Shown here: piece after piece, positions 8,385 to 15,217 of the stretch
Layout of the letters: each line of letters opens with the position of its first letter
Numbering within the stretch: position 1 is the first letter of the stretch
NCBI GenBank assembly: GCA_050725495.1
Contig: JBOHHM010000235.1
Coordinates: forward strand, 1-17,065
From: JBOHHM01 sp050725495
Lineage (GTDB): Bacteria; Pseudomonadota; Gammaproteobacteria; Burkholderiales; Burkholderiaceae_C
Reading direction: 5' to 3'
DNA: 17,065 bases
Translations under genes and position numbers: made by a program
The notes under the pieces: generated by a model
Database searches by the model: none
Told to the model about the DNA's origin: nothing
What the model saw: only the letters and a program-made list of their open reading frames with translations

Positions 8385-10090
8385 GCCTTGATGGAATGGG
8401 GGTCGGCCGTGGCCGGGGCGGCGGCTTCCTGCCGCCAGAAATCGTAGAAGTTGAACCACTGGTACGGCGCGTTCAGACAGTGCGCTTCGAGGCGTCGCGC
8501 GTACTGCTGCAGGTAGGTCTGCAGCCGCGCCTGGCGCTCGCGCCGCGGCAGTTCGATGCGCTCGGCGAACAGTTCGAAATAAATCCGGTAGTTGCTGCCT
8601 TCGCGCAGGCAGAAGAAAAGATAGACCGGGCAGTCGAGCAGGCTGGCGAGGATGAGCGGCCCCTGGGCGAAGGGCGCCGGCCGGCCGAGGAAGTTGACGT
8701 GGCTGACGCGGCCGTTCTCCGCGGGCGGCGTGCGGTCGCCGACAATCACCAGCAGTTCGCCGCGCTCTATCTTCTCGCGCAGCAAGATCGCGGTGTCCGG
8801 GCCCAGTTGCGAGACCTGGATCAGGTTGGCGCCAAAATTGGCATGGGCCCGTTCCAGCGTCTGGTTGAAACGCTGCGCATGGTCGGTGTAGACCACGGCG
8901 TTGATTGTTGCCAGCTGCCCGCCTGTGGCGAGCGCACGCGTCATTTCCAGGTTGCCCAGGTGCGAGCCTATGAGCACGGCGCCGCGCCCGCTGGCCAGCA
9001 GCTGCTCGAACTTGGCGCGATCGGGGAAGTCGACCCGTTGGCTGTCGATGCCGCCCAGCCAGGCTGCCAGCTTGTCAAGCCCGGACTGAGCAAAGGCCAT
9101 CATGTGGCGAAAGCTCGCGCGCCAGCCGGGTTTGGCGCGCGCCCCATGGCTGCATGCACTGATGCGGCTCAGGTAGTCTTGCGAGGCGGCGCGCGCCCGG
9201 CGGCCCGTCAGCAAGAAATAGCCGACGACCGGGTAGAGCAGCCACCGGGTCACGCGCTCGCCGAGCAGGCGGTAACAGCTGAAGACCAGGCGCAGGCCCA
9301 GTCCGCTGCCCCGTTCGGCCAGACGTGACCAGTGGGTACTCGCCTGGCCGGTGCCCCACAGTTTGCGCCACAACAGCAGCGGCAGGCGCGCCAGCATGCC
9401 GCAGACGAGCTGGCTGTGCATCTTCGTGATGCGCAGGTTGTCGCGCAGCATGTTGAAGTGCGACACGCCGTCGGGTGGGTAGGTCACGCGGGTGGCCATG
9501 TTTTCGAACGCCACGCCGCGCCAGGCCAGGCGAACGGCGATGGCGGTATCGAAGTCCATGCGCGTCGGAATGCGCGCTCTGTCGATCAGCGAGCAGCTGG
9601 CGGCCAGCGGGTAGAGGCGAAAGCCGCACATCGAGTCGCCAATGGCAAACGACAGTGTTTCGATCCAGACCCAGAAGTGCGTGATATAGCGGCCATAGAG
9701 CCGCCCCTTGGGGACCGATGCATCGTAGATGGGCTTGCCACAGATCACAGCCTGGGGGCGGGCCGCGCCACGCTCGAGAAAGCGCGGCACGTCGGCAGGG
9801 TCGTGCTGGCCATCGGCGTCGATTTGCAGCGCATGGCTGAAGCCGGCGCGGTGTGCTTCGCGCATGCCGTGCATCACGGCCGCGCCCTTGCCGCGGTTGT
9901 GCGGCAGGCGATGCAGGCAAACGAGTGGCTGATCGGCGGCCAAGTCGTCAAGCACCTTCTGCGTTGCTGGATTGCTGCCGTCGTCGATGACGAAGATTGG
10001 CAGCTCATGGGCGGCCAGTCGCGCCACCGTGGCGCCGACGCTGTCTTTGTGGTTGTAGATCGGGATCAGCAGGCAGGGCTTGAAGCTCAT
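8381..10090 (-). CDS. apeJ: Family 2 glycosyltransferase fused to an LpxL-like acyltransferase (ApeJ-like)
   Basis: This 569-residue two-domain protein has a GT-A family 2 glycosyltransferase at about residues 5-240, with LIPIYNH near the start, Asp36-Asp37 (DDGSN) and DADGQH (91-96) for nucleotide-sugar and metal binding. The second half (about 295-555) resembles LpxL/HtrB lipid A acyltransferases: His377-X4-Glu382 (HLGNLE) is the family's catalytic HX4(D/E), followed by VVYTDHAQRFN and VGDRTP. The region around 230-300 has hydrophobic segments that could hold the enzyme at the inner membrane. It probably attaches a sugar and an acyl chain (perhaps the aryl polyene itself) to a lipid anchor; the substrates are unknown. 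The ATG overlaps the dehydratase stop and the TGA overlaps the lyase start, both as ATGA. Confidence 0.93.
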   Translation of the reverse strand: MSFKPCLLIPIYNHKDSVGATVARLAAHELPIFVIDDGSNPATQKVLDDLAADQPLVCLHRLPHNRGKGAAVMHGMREAHRAGFSHALQIDADGQHDPADVPRFLERGAARPQAVICGKPIYDASVPKGRLYGRYITHFWVWIETLSFAIGDSMCGFRLYPLAASCSLIDRARIPTRMDFDTAIAVRLAWRGVAFENMATRVTYPPDGVSHFNMLRDNLRITKMHSQLVCGMLARLPLLLWRKLWGTGQASTHWSRLAERGSGLGLRLVFSCYRLLGERVTRWLLYPVVGYFLLTGRRARAASQDYLSRISACSHGARAKPGWRASFRHMMAFAQSGLDKLAAWLGGIDSQRVDFPDRAKFEQLLASGRGAVLIGSHLGNLEMTRALATGGQLATINAVVYTDHAQRFNQTLERAHANFGANLIQVSQLGPDTAILLREKIERGELLVIVGDRTPPAENGRVSHVNFLGRPAPFAQGPLILASLLDCPVYLFFCLREGSNYRIYFELFAERIELPRRERQARLQTYLQQYARRLEAHCLNAPYQWFNFYDFWRQEAAAPATADPHSIKA

Positions 10091-10449
10091 GCGTCACCGC
10101 CAAAAACAATGCGGCCTGAAGAGTACTTGCGCTGGCGGGTGGCAAACACAAATTCGAGGCGTGACTTGTCCGCATCCCAGGTGAGCGTGAGTTCGAGTTG
10201 GGCGTCGGGCAGCACCAGCGCCTGGTACTTGATGTTCTCAAGCGCCGTGAAGCTTCCTGTCAGGGCGAAATGCTCGCGTGCGTGGCGCACGGCCCAGTCC
10301 ACCTGGATGACGCCGGGCAGGATGGGCAGGCCGGGAAAGTGGCCCGGGAAATGGGCCAGTCCGACCGGCACGTGCAGGTCGAGGATCACCTGCTCGCTGT
10401 CTTTGTCACCGCGGCGCACGGCGAGCACTTCAGGCTGCAACAGGGTCAT
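10087..10449 (-). CDS. apeI: Hotdog-fold 3-hydroxyacyl-ACP dehydratase (ApeI-like)
   Basis: This hotdog dehydratase of about 120 residues carries the FabA/FabZ signature HFPGHFPGLPILPGVIQVDWA. His37 is followed 14 residues later by Asp51, the catalytic pair spacing of FabZ but with the FabA-type Asp rather than Glu. It should dehydrate beta-hydroxyacyl-ACP intermediates, building the conjugated double bonds. Its partner is likely the ApeP-like protein at 1184-1651, as described for ApeI:ApeP. The frame is open to 10485, but the ATG at 10449 (MTLLQPEVLAV) is preferred because it begins at the conserved first strand. It overlaps the ligase gene end by 20 bases. The stop forms an ATGA overlap with the glycosyltransferase gene. 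Confidence 0.92.
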   Translation of the reverse strand: MTLLQPEVLAVRRGDKDSEQVILDLHVPVGLAHFPGHFPGLPILPGVIQVDWAVRHAREHFALTGSFTALENIKYQALVLPDAQLELTLTWDADKSRLEFVFATRQRKYSSGRIVFGGDA

Positions 10450-11797
10450 CGTCGGTGGCCGTAAAAAGTGCGGCGAGTGCGGCATGCGTCAGCTTGCCAC
10501 GCTCGTTGATCGGCTGTTGGTTCGGGAAGCGCCACCGCCTGGGCAGCAGCACAGCCTCGAAGTGTTCGGCAAGATGCTGGCGCAGGCGCTGTGCTGTGTC
10601 GCGGGGGCCCTGCATGGCCAGCTGTTGCCGGCCTTCAGGCGTGAGCACGACCGCGGCACCGATGCTTTGCCGGCGCCCGGCCAGTGCGACTGCGGCGGCG
10701 CTGGCGACCCAGGGGTGGGCGGCGAGCCGCGCTTCCATCTCGGGCAGCGAGAGTCGCTTTTCCTCGATCTTCACGACACGGTCGAGCCGCCCGCGCAGCC
10801 GAAAGCGACCGCCGGTCAGCAACTCGACCGCATCGTCCATGCGCCACGGATTGTCATCCCCCAGCAGAAAGGGCGAGCGCAGGGACAGGGCGCCATCAGC
10901 TTCGCGGTCGACGGCGATGCCGGGCAGGGGTGTCCAGACGTCGTCGTCGGTTTGTCGGCGCCAGGCGATGCCGCCGGTCTCGGTGCTGCCGAAGACCTCG
11001 ACCGGGGCTTGACCAAGCTGGCGATCAAATTCGGCCGCCGCGGTCGCGGGCAGGGGGCCGCCGGAGGAGAAAATGATTCTGGGCGCTGGAGCCAGCGAGT
11101 CGAGCGGCACCAGCTCGGGCAGACGGGACAGCTGTGCCGGACTGGACACGAGCACGGTGTCGCCGAACCGGGCGAGCCGTTCGCCCAGGGTGTCGGGATG
11201 GGCGCAGGTCACCGCATCGAAACGGCGGCCGGCAGCCAGCGGCCAGAACAGCCTGAACAGCAGTCCGTAGATGTGGTGATGGGGGACCGTGGCAACGACC
11301 ACGGCGTCGCCAAGATCGTCGCCCCACAGCGCTTCCTGAGCCTCGACCTCCAACCCGAACTGAGCCAGTGTCTTGCGGATGCGCTTGGGCTCGCCCGTGC
11401 TGCCCGAAGTGTAGAGGTCGATCAGCGACTTGTCCGGGTCGAGCGGCGGCAACAGGGCGGGTGCGGTCAGGCTGGAGGGCGACGCCATGTCGGCGACGGC
11501 ATCGTAAGTACTTGCCAGTTGCGCCAGCGTTCCCGGCTGTGTGTTGGGCGGAATGACCACCTCTTTGTCGGCATGCAGCAGCGCGAACAGTTTGACGGCG
11601 AAGTCTTGCGGGTCGCTGCTGGTGAGCAGCCAGCGGGATTCGGAGCGTGTCTTCAGGTAGCGCTCCTGCGTCACGACCTGGACGGAAAACTCCCGCCATG
11701 TGACGAAGCGCTTGCCGTCATGGCACACCGGATGCCCATCGGCACGGGGGCAGGAGAACAGGGCGTGAAGCGGTGTCAGTTCCATCGGGCGAGGCAT
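10430..11797 (-). CDS. apeH: AMP-forming acyl ligase that loads the aryl starter (ApeH-like)
   Basis: This 455-residue member of the ANL adenylate-forming superfamily activates a carboxylic acid with ATP and transfers it to CoA or an ACP thiol. Motifs in order are the P-loop-like YTSGSTGEPK (129-138), FGSTETGG (269-276), RGRLDRVVKI (335-344) and the C-terminal catalytic Lys435 in NERGKL. In characterised APE pathways ApeH activates 4-hydroxybenzoate and loads it on an ACP. With an ammonia-lyase in this cluster, cinnamate or coumarate is an alternative substrate. It is shorter than typical CoA ligases of about 550 residues, which is usual for this subfamily. The ATG starts one base after the membrane-protein TGA; a second ATG at 11785 is possible. 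Confidence 0.93.
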   Translation of the reverse strand: MPRPMELTPLHALFSCPRADGHPVCHDGKRFVTWREFSVQVVTQERYLKTRSESRWLLTSSDPQDFAVKLFALLHADKEVVIPPNTQPGTLAQLASTYDAVADMASPSSLTAPALLPPLDPDKSLIDLYTSGSTGEPKRIRKTLAQFGLEVEAQEALWGDDLGDAVVVATVPHHHIYGLLFRLFWPLAAGRRFDAVTCAHPDTLGERLARFGDTVLVSSPAQLSRLPELVPLDSLAPAPRIIFSSGGPLPATAAAEFDRQLGQAPVEVFGSTETGGIAWRRQTDDDVWTPLPGIAVDREADGALSLRSPFLLGDDNPWRMDDAVELLTGGRFRLRGRLDRVVKIEEKRLSLPEMEARLAAHPWVASAAAVALAGRRQSIGAAVVLTPEGRQQLAMQGPRDTAQRLRQHLAEHFEAVLLPRRWRFPNQQPINERGKLTHAALAALFTATDDDPVAA

Positions 11798-11798
11798 T

Positions 11799-12362
11799 TC
11801 ACGACCGATTGGTGATGAAACGGCGGCGAATCAGCCATTCGCCCCCGAACAGGGCGCCCATGAGCAGGTAGGCGATCAGCCCGTTGTACAACGCCCAGGC
11901 CTCTCGGCTCGAATGCAGAGCGGTGTAGGTGGCCAGCATGCCGTTGATGACGAAGAAGCCGCACCAGACTTGTGTGACGCGCCGCGTATAGCCGACTCCA
12001 GCGGGCGGAAGATCAGGTTCGCACAGACGCGCAAAGCGCTCGATCATCGATGGCGGGGACTTTAACGAGAGACCGAAGAGCAGCAGCATGCCCAGGTTCA
12101 TGGCCGCCGGGTAGAAACGCAGCAGGATTTCATCGTTGGTGAGCGCGGCGACGCCAGCCAGGGCGAACAGTGAGGCGAGCACGAAAACATCGGCATGCGA
12201 CAGGCCCGAGAGAAGTCGGCCCGCGTCGCGGCGCCGGCGCAAGACCAGCACCAATGCCAGCAGCGCGGCGACGTAGCGCGGCTCCAGCGACTGCAGGCCA
12301 AAGAAAATCAGGGCCGGATAGGTGATCCAGAGCAGTGCCTGAAATGCCTTGCCGGCGTTCAT
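11799..12362 (-). CDS. apeG: COG4648-type multi-helix membrane protein (ApeG-like)
   Basis: This hydrophobic protein of about 187 residues has five to six predicted membrane segments (near residues 8-24, 30-42, 56-74, 82-98, 128-150 and 155-175), with a charged stretch PSMIERFARLCEPDLPP between them. It matches the membrane protein found next to the ACP and ligase genes in APE clusters; homologs have sometimes been mislabelled as DNA gyrase subunit. No catalytic motif is evident and its role is not established. It may organise the membrane-bound part of APE-lipid assembly. The ATG at 12362 overlaps the ACP stop as ATGA; an in-frame TTG at 12368 is less likely. The ligase gene begins one base after its stop. 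Confidence 0.85.
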   Translation of the reverse strand: MNAGKAFQALLWITYPALIFFGLQSLEPRYVAALLALVLVLRRRRDAGRLLSGLSHADVFVLASLFALAGVAALTNDEILLRFYPAAMNLGMLLLFGLSLKSPPSMIERFARLCEPDLPPAGVGYTRRVTQVWCGFFVINGMLATYTALHSSREAWALYNGLIAYLLMGALFGGEWLIRRRFITNRS

Positions 12363-12622
12363 GGGCAAGAGGGTTCGGGGTCCGCGAGCAGCAAGCGCAC
12401 AGTCTCGACAACGTCGCCGACGGTGCGCACAGTCTTGAAGTTCTCCGGCTTGATGCGCCGGCCGGTCATTTCCTGCAGCTTGATCGCGAGATCGACGGCG
12501 TCGATGCTGTCAAGATCGAGATCGGTGAACAGGTGTGTTTCAAGCGTGACGCTGTGGGGGTCGATTTCAAAGGCCTCCTGCAGGATGGCCTTGAGTTTTT
12601 CCAGAATCTGTGCGTCGGGCAA
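12359..12622 (-). CDS. apeF: Acyl carrier protein 2 (ApeF-like), TTG start
   Basis: This 87-residue acyl carrier protein has the phosphopantetheine attachment site at Ser39 in DLDLDSIDAVDLA, flanked by acidic helices. A nearby phosphopantetheinyl transferase can convert it to the holo form. It carries the growing aryl-polyene chain or the starter. The start appears to be a TTG: no ATG is available in frame near the N-terminus, the sequence LPDAQILEKLKAIL fits the first ACP helix, and a strong GGAGG lies 5 bases upstream. The stop overlaps the ApeG-like start. A gap of 45 bases separates it from the other ACP gene. Two different ACPs in tandem are normal in APE clusters. Confidence 0.93.
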   Translation of the reverse strand: MPDAQILEKLKAILQEAFEIDPHSVTLETHLFTDLDLDSIDAVDLAIKLQEMTGRRIKPENFKTVRTVGDVVETVRLLLADPEPSCP

Positions 12623-12627
12623 TTGTG

Positions 12628-12632
12628 CCTCC
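12628..12632 (-). promoter_or_regulatory. Ribosome binding site that decides the TTG start of the second ACP gene
   Basis: On the minus strand GGAGG (plus-strand CCTCC) is followed by CACAA and then the TTG at 12622. It is the strongest Shine-Dalgarno match seen inside the cluster, and it sits in one of the few true gaps between cluster genes. It supports the TTG as initiator and suggests this ACP is translated independently of its upstream neighbour, perhaps at a high level. Confidence 0.65.
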
Positions 12633-12667
12633 GTGTTTTGTGTGTAGAGATGGCGTTGTTCCGGGCG

Positions 12668-12934
12668 TCAGGCCTGCTGAGCGCGGGCTTGCACGAGGTT
12701 GGCAAGGCTGCTGACCGAGCGGAAATGTTCACGGTTGCCTGCATCGTTGGCTTCGACTTGCAGCCGGTACTTCTTGCGCAGCGCCACGCCGAGCTCGAGC
12801 GCGTCGATGGAGTCCAGGCCCAGCCCGTCCGCGCCAAACAGGGGGGCATCGTCGGCAATGTCGTCGGCGGTAGTGTCCTCGAGGTCAAGCGCCTCGATGA
12901 TGAGCTGCTTGATCTCAAGCTTGAGTTGGTTCAT
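12668..12934 (-). CDS. apeE: Acyl carrier protein 1 (ApeE-like)
   Basis: This 88-residue acyl carrier protein has the serine for 4'-phosphopantetheine at position 42 in GLGLDSIDALELG, and the acidic helix I (MNQLKLEIKQLIIEALDLED) typical of ACPs. It is one of two carrier proteins on which the starter is loaded and the polyene is built. The open frame extends to 12967, but the ATG at 12934 is preferred: AGGAG lies about 10 bases upstream and the ACP fold begins there. That start overlaps the end of the acyltransferase gene by 20 bases. Its C-terminus (SLANLVQARAQQA) finishes helix IV. Confidence 0.93.
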   Translation of the reverse strand: MNQLKLEIKQLIIEALDLEDTTADDIADDAPLFGADGLGLDSIDALELGVALRKKYRLQVEANDAGNREHFRSVSSLANLVQARAQQA

Positions 12935-13715
12935 GGCTTCTGAGCTCCTGGGTGAAATAGGCTTCAAGGCCGTGGGTCAGCTTGCGTGCTGCGATGGTTG
13001 GTGGCTCGCCGGCTGTGACCCAGCGGGTAGCGTCAACGGGCTCCAACACCTCGATGCGCAAATCGAAGCGCCGTTGTGGGATCTGGTACCACTTTTCCCG
13101 CTTGGTGAGTGTCGTCGGGTTGCAGTCGATCAATACCGGAAGGATCGGCATGCCACTTTTCAGAATGATGTAGGCGCAGCCGCGCAGGAAATGCAGCGGC
13201 TTGCCCGGCTGGCTGCGAGTGCCTTCCGGAAAGATGAGCAGCGGATTGCCGGCGGCCAGGTCGGCGGCGCAAGCGTCCAGCAGGTTCTCCGGCTCCGAGT
13301 TGCTGATGTAGTTGGCGGCGCGAACGACGCCGCCCAGAAACGGGTTCTTCCACAACGCCTGTTTGACCACACAGCTGGCCGTTGGCATCAATGAAATCAG
13401 GGCCACCACGTCGATCAGCGTGGGGTGATTGGCCAGCACCAGCGTGCTGCGGCAGTGGCGCAGCTTGTCAGCGCCGATCACTTCGAAGCGCATGATTCCC
13501 ATCGTTTTCATGAGCCCGATGAACAGCCCGAAGGCCTTGTGGATCACCCACCGGGCGCGTTGCGAGCGGGTATTGCCGGACAGGGCCCACAGCGCCGGGA
13601 ACACAAAGATCGACAAGGCCAGCCCGCCGAGGCCGAACATGGCAAAGCATCCGCCCGTTGCCGCCAGGCGCCAGTAGTAGTTCAGACGGGGCGTCATTGC
13701 CCTTGCAGGTTCCAT
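12915..13715 (-). CDS. apeD: PlsC-type lysophospholipid acyltransferase (ApeD-like)
   Basis: This membrane-associated acyltransferase of about 266 residues belongs to the 1-acyl-glycerol-3-phosphate acyltransferase (PlsC) superfamily. Catalytic His97-X4-Asp102 is in LANHPTLIDVV and the phosphate-binding FPEGTRS is at 162-168. An N-terminal hydrophobic stretch (about 18-46) anchors it. In APE biosynthesis such a protein is thought to transfer an acyl group or the polyene to a lipid backbone; the substrate is not visible here. Two starts are plausible: ATG 13715, with GAGGGA about 11 bases upstream, or ATG 13697, which forms an ATGA overlap with the chain-length-factor stop. A frame upstream to 13772 is open but unlikely to be translated. 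Confidence 0.9.
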   Translation of the reverse strand: MEPARAMTPRLNYYWRLAATGGCFAMFGLGGLALSIFVFPALWALSGNTRSQRARWVIHKAFGLFIGLMKTMGIMRFEVIGADKLRHCRSTLVLANHPTLIDVVALISLMPTASCVVKQALWKNPFLGGVVRAANYISNSEPENLLDACAADLAAGNPLLIFPEGTRSQPGKPLHFLRGCAYIILKSGMPILPVLIDCNPTTLTKREKWYQIPQRRFDLRIEVLEPVDATRWVTAGEPPTIAARKLTHGLEAYFTQELRSHEPTQA

Positions 13716-14398
13716 GTCCAGGTCTTTCCCTCGCCATGCCACGTGGCGGTTGTTTTTTTCCTGTCCAAGCAAGAAAGAAATGCAGAAGACTGCGATACGG
13801 CGCTGGCGGGCGCATCGGCACTCCTGATCTGACAGACCAGCTTGTTGGGAGCGCCATTATCGAGCAACAGCCCTATGGCCTGGGCCTCAGTGACGTCTGC
13901 GGTGAGCGTGCCATAGGGGGCCGGGGCGGGCTCGTCGGCGTAGATCAGCAATACAGGGGTATCGGCCCCGGATGCGAGTTGCAGGCTGGCTTCGAGCAAG
14001 CCCCATCCAAAGGAGGCCTGCGCCGCAGAGATGGCGGTTGAAGCTGTCCGATCCGTCTTGGCAATGGAGTAAACCCCCGCGCTGGCGTTCAGCACGGACA
14101 TGCTGAACGCCGTCGGCGACAGCTCCTGCCCGCGGGTCAAATCGAACAGCATGGCTGTCGTTCGCGCCAGATCGCCGTGGCGGGAGGCGTAGACGATGCG
14201 CACATTCGGCAATTCGCCTGCGCATTCGTGGGCTGCCCTGAGCGACAGTTTGGCCAGCGGGCTCAGCCTGCGGCGCAGCGCCGCTTCAACAAAACTGACA
14301 TCGGGGGAAGCCCGGCTGTGTGGATCGTCTTGCAACACAATCCATCGGGCAACAGGCGCAACCCAGAAAAACGCAGCGTCGGCGCAGGAATCCATCAT
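13694..14398 (-). CDS. apeC: Chain-length-factor-like beta-ketoacyl synthase homolog (ApeC-like, non-catalytic)
   Basis: This 234-residue member of the short ketosynthase-like family (beta-ketoacyl synthase-like, Ketoacyl-synt_2) is found in APE clusters. It is much shorter than a full ketosynthase of about 400 residues. The place normally holding the active-site Cys reads MSVLNASAGVYSIAKTD, with no Cys, so it should not condense by itself. In the published system ApeC pairs with ApeO as a chain-length factor that shapes the tunnel; the full ApeO partner is at 1659-2840. Two adjacent ATGs (14398, 14395) are candidates. No clear Shine-Dalgarno precedes them, and 45 bases separate the gene from the phosphopantetheinyl transferase. 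The C-terminal tail (residues 200-234) is Lys/Thr/Trp-rich and weakly conserved in appearance. Confidence 0.87.
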   Translation of the reverse strand: MMDSCADAAFFWVAPVARWIVLQDDPHSRASPDVSFVEAALRRRLSPLAKLSLRAAHECAGELPNVRIVYASRHGDLARTTAMLFDLTRGQELSPTAFSMSVLNASAGVYSIAKTDRTASTAISAAQASFGWGLLEASLQLASGADTPVLLIYADEPAPAPYGTLTADVTEAQAIGLLLDNGAPNKLVCQIRSADAPASAVSQSSAFLSCLDRKKTTATWHGEGKTWTWNLQGQ

Positions 14399-14443
14399 GG
14401 CAGGGTACGTGTTTCTGAAGCTGAACGACGGCGAAGAACTGCA

Positions 14444-15175
14444 TCATCTCCATGCCGCGGCTACGACCAGCTCGCTGCCGATGATCTCGCTATAGGACAT
14501 CCAGCCAGACGAAGATCCCAAACTGTCTGGCAGCGCCAGCAGTTCCCCCGAGGGAGAGAAGCCAATGTTGGATAGAGAAATGGGGGCGCTCAAGCCTACC
14601 CCCAAGGCCTTGACTATAGCTTCTTTTCGACACCAGCAAAGTAGTCCGCGCTGGCTTTGCTCTGCTGCCGATCCGTCCAGCACCCAGGGCATTTCACTGG
14701 GATGCAGCACGGCAGGAGCCAGCGCTTCCCAGTCGCGCAACTTGACCTCCTCGATGTCAAGGCCAACGCAGTTTGATGTGGCGACTGCGCAGGCAATCCA
14801 GTTGCCGCTGTGCGTCAAGCTGATCGATGGGGCCTTGGCACCCCCCAGGCATGGCTGGCCGTTGTTTGATTTTTCCAGCGCCCAAAGTCCCGCCTGGCGA
14901 TCTCCCCATTGCTTGCGAAGCGTGGCGGCCAGCAGTTGCCTGGCGGCCGCAGATTGCATGGTTCTGCGCTGCCTTCGATTCACCATGCCACCCTGATCGA
15001 GCCGAGCAAGTTCAATCCGTACAGCTTCGTCTCCATCGGCGCCGCCGCGGGGGCGCCCTTGCGGGTCCAGCGCGATGGTCTTTGATTTGAGGTTCATAAG
15101 GGGGTTGCACAAATGTTCTGGAGTGACCCTCGCGGAAGGATGGCTGTTGCCGGCCGTATCTGGGCTGCGGGGCAT
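14444..15175 (-). CDS. 4'-phosphopantetheinyl transferase (Sfp type)
   Basis: This Sfp-superfamily enzyme moves phosphopantetheine from CoA to the serine of carrier proteins. The three family motifs are present: SLTHSGNWIA (about 119-128), VGLDIEEV (137-144) with Mg-binding Asp140 and Glu142, and WCRKEAIVKALG (181-192) with Lys184, Glu185 and Lys189. Its place directly upstream of the ape genes suggests it serves the two cluster ACPs (Ser42 and Ser39), though action on other carriers is possible. The start is uncertain: ATG 15175 gives 243 residues, ATG 15097 gives 217, and neither has a good Shine-Dalgarno. A hand count at 14561-14640 gives about 51% GC, clearly lower than the rest of the cluster, so the gene may have a different history. 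Confidence 0.92.
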   Translation of the reverse strand: MPRSPDTAGNSHPSARVTPEHLCNPLMNLKSKTIALDPQGRPRGGADGDEAVRIELARLDQGGMVNRRQRRTMQSAAARQLLAATLRKQWGDRQAGLWALEKSNNGQPCLGGAKAPSISLTHSGNWIACAVATSNCVGLDIEEVKLRDWEALAPAVLHPSEMPWVLDGSAAEQSQRGLLCWCRKEAIVKALGVGLSAPISLSNIGFSPSGELLALPDSLGSSSGWMSYSEIIGSELVVAAAWR

Positions 15176-15217
15176 CTTTCGAAAATCCGGGGCTCGCTCA
15201 TGGCACGGGGTTGCTTG

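Noticed and set aside
9332..11815. A very long plus-strand open frame (827 codons) antisense to the glycosyltransferase, dehydratase and ligase genes
   Set aside because: It spans three well-supported minus-strand genes, shows no recognisable domain, and long antisense frames are expected in high-GC DNA.
12362..12368. TTG at 12368 as the start of the membrane protein gene
   Set aside because: The ATG two codons later gives the ATGA overlap seen throughout the cluster, and the TTG lacks a ribosome site.
13694..14398. The short ketosynthase-like gene as a frameshifted or truncated pseudogene
   Set aside because: The frame is intact, the length matches the small Ketoacyl-synt_2 proteins of APE clusters, and loss of the Cys is expected for a chain-length factor.
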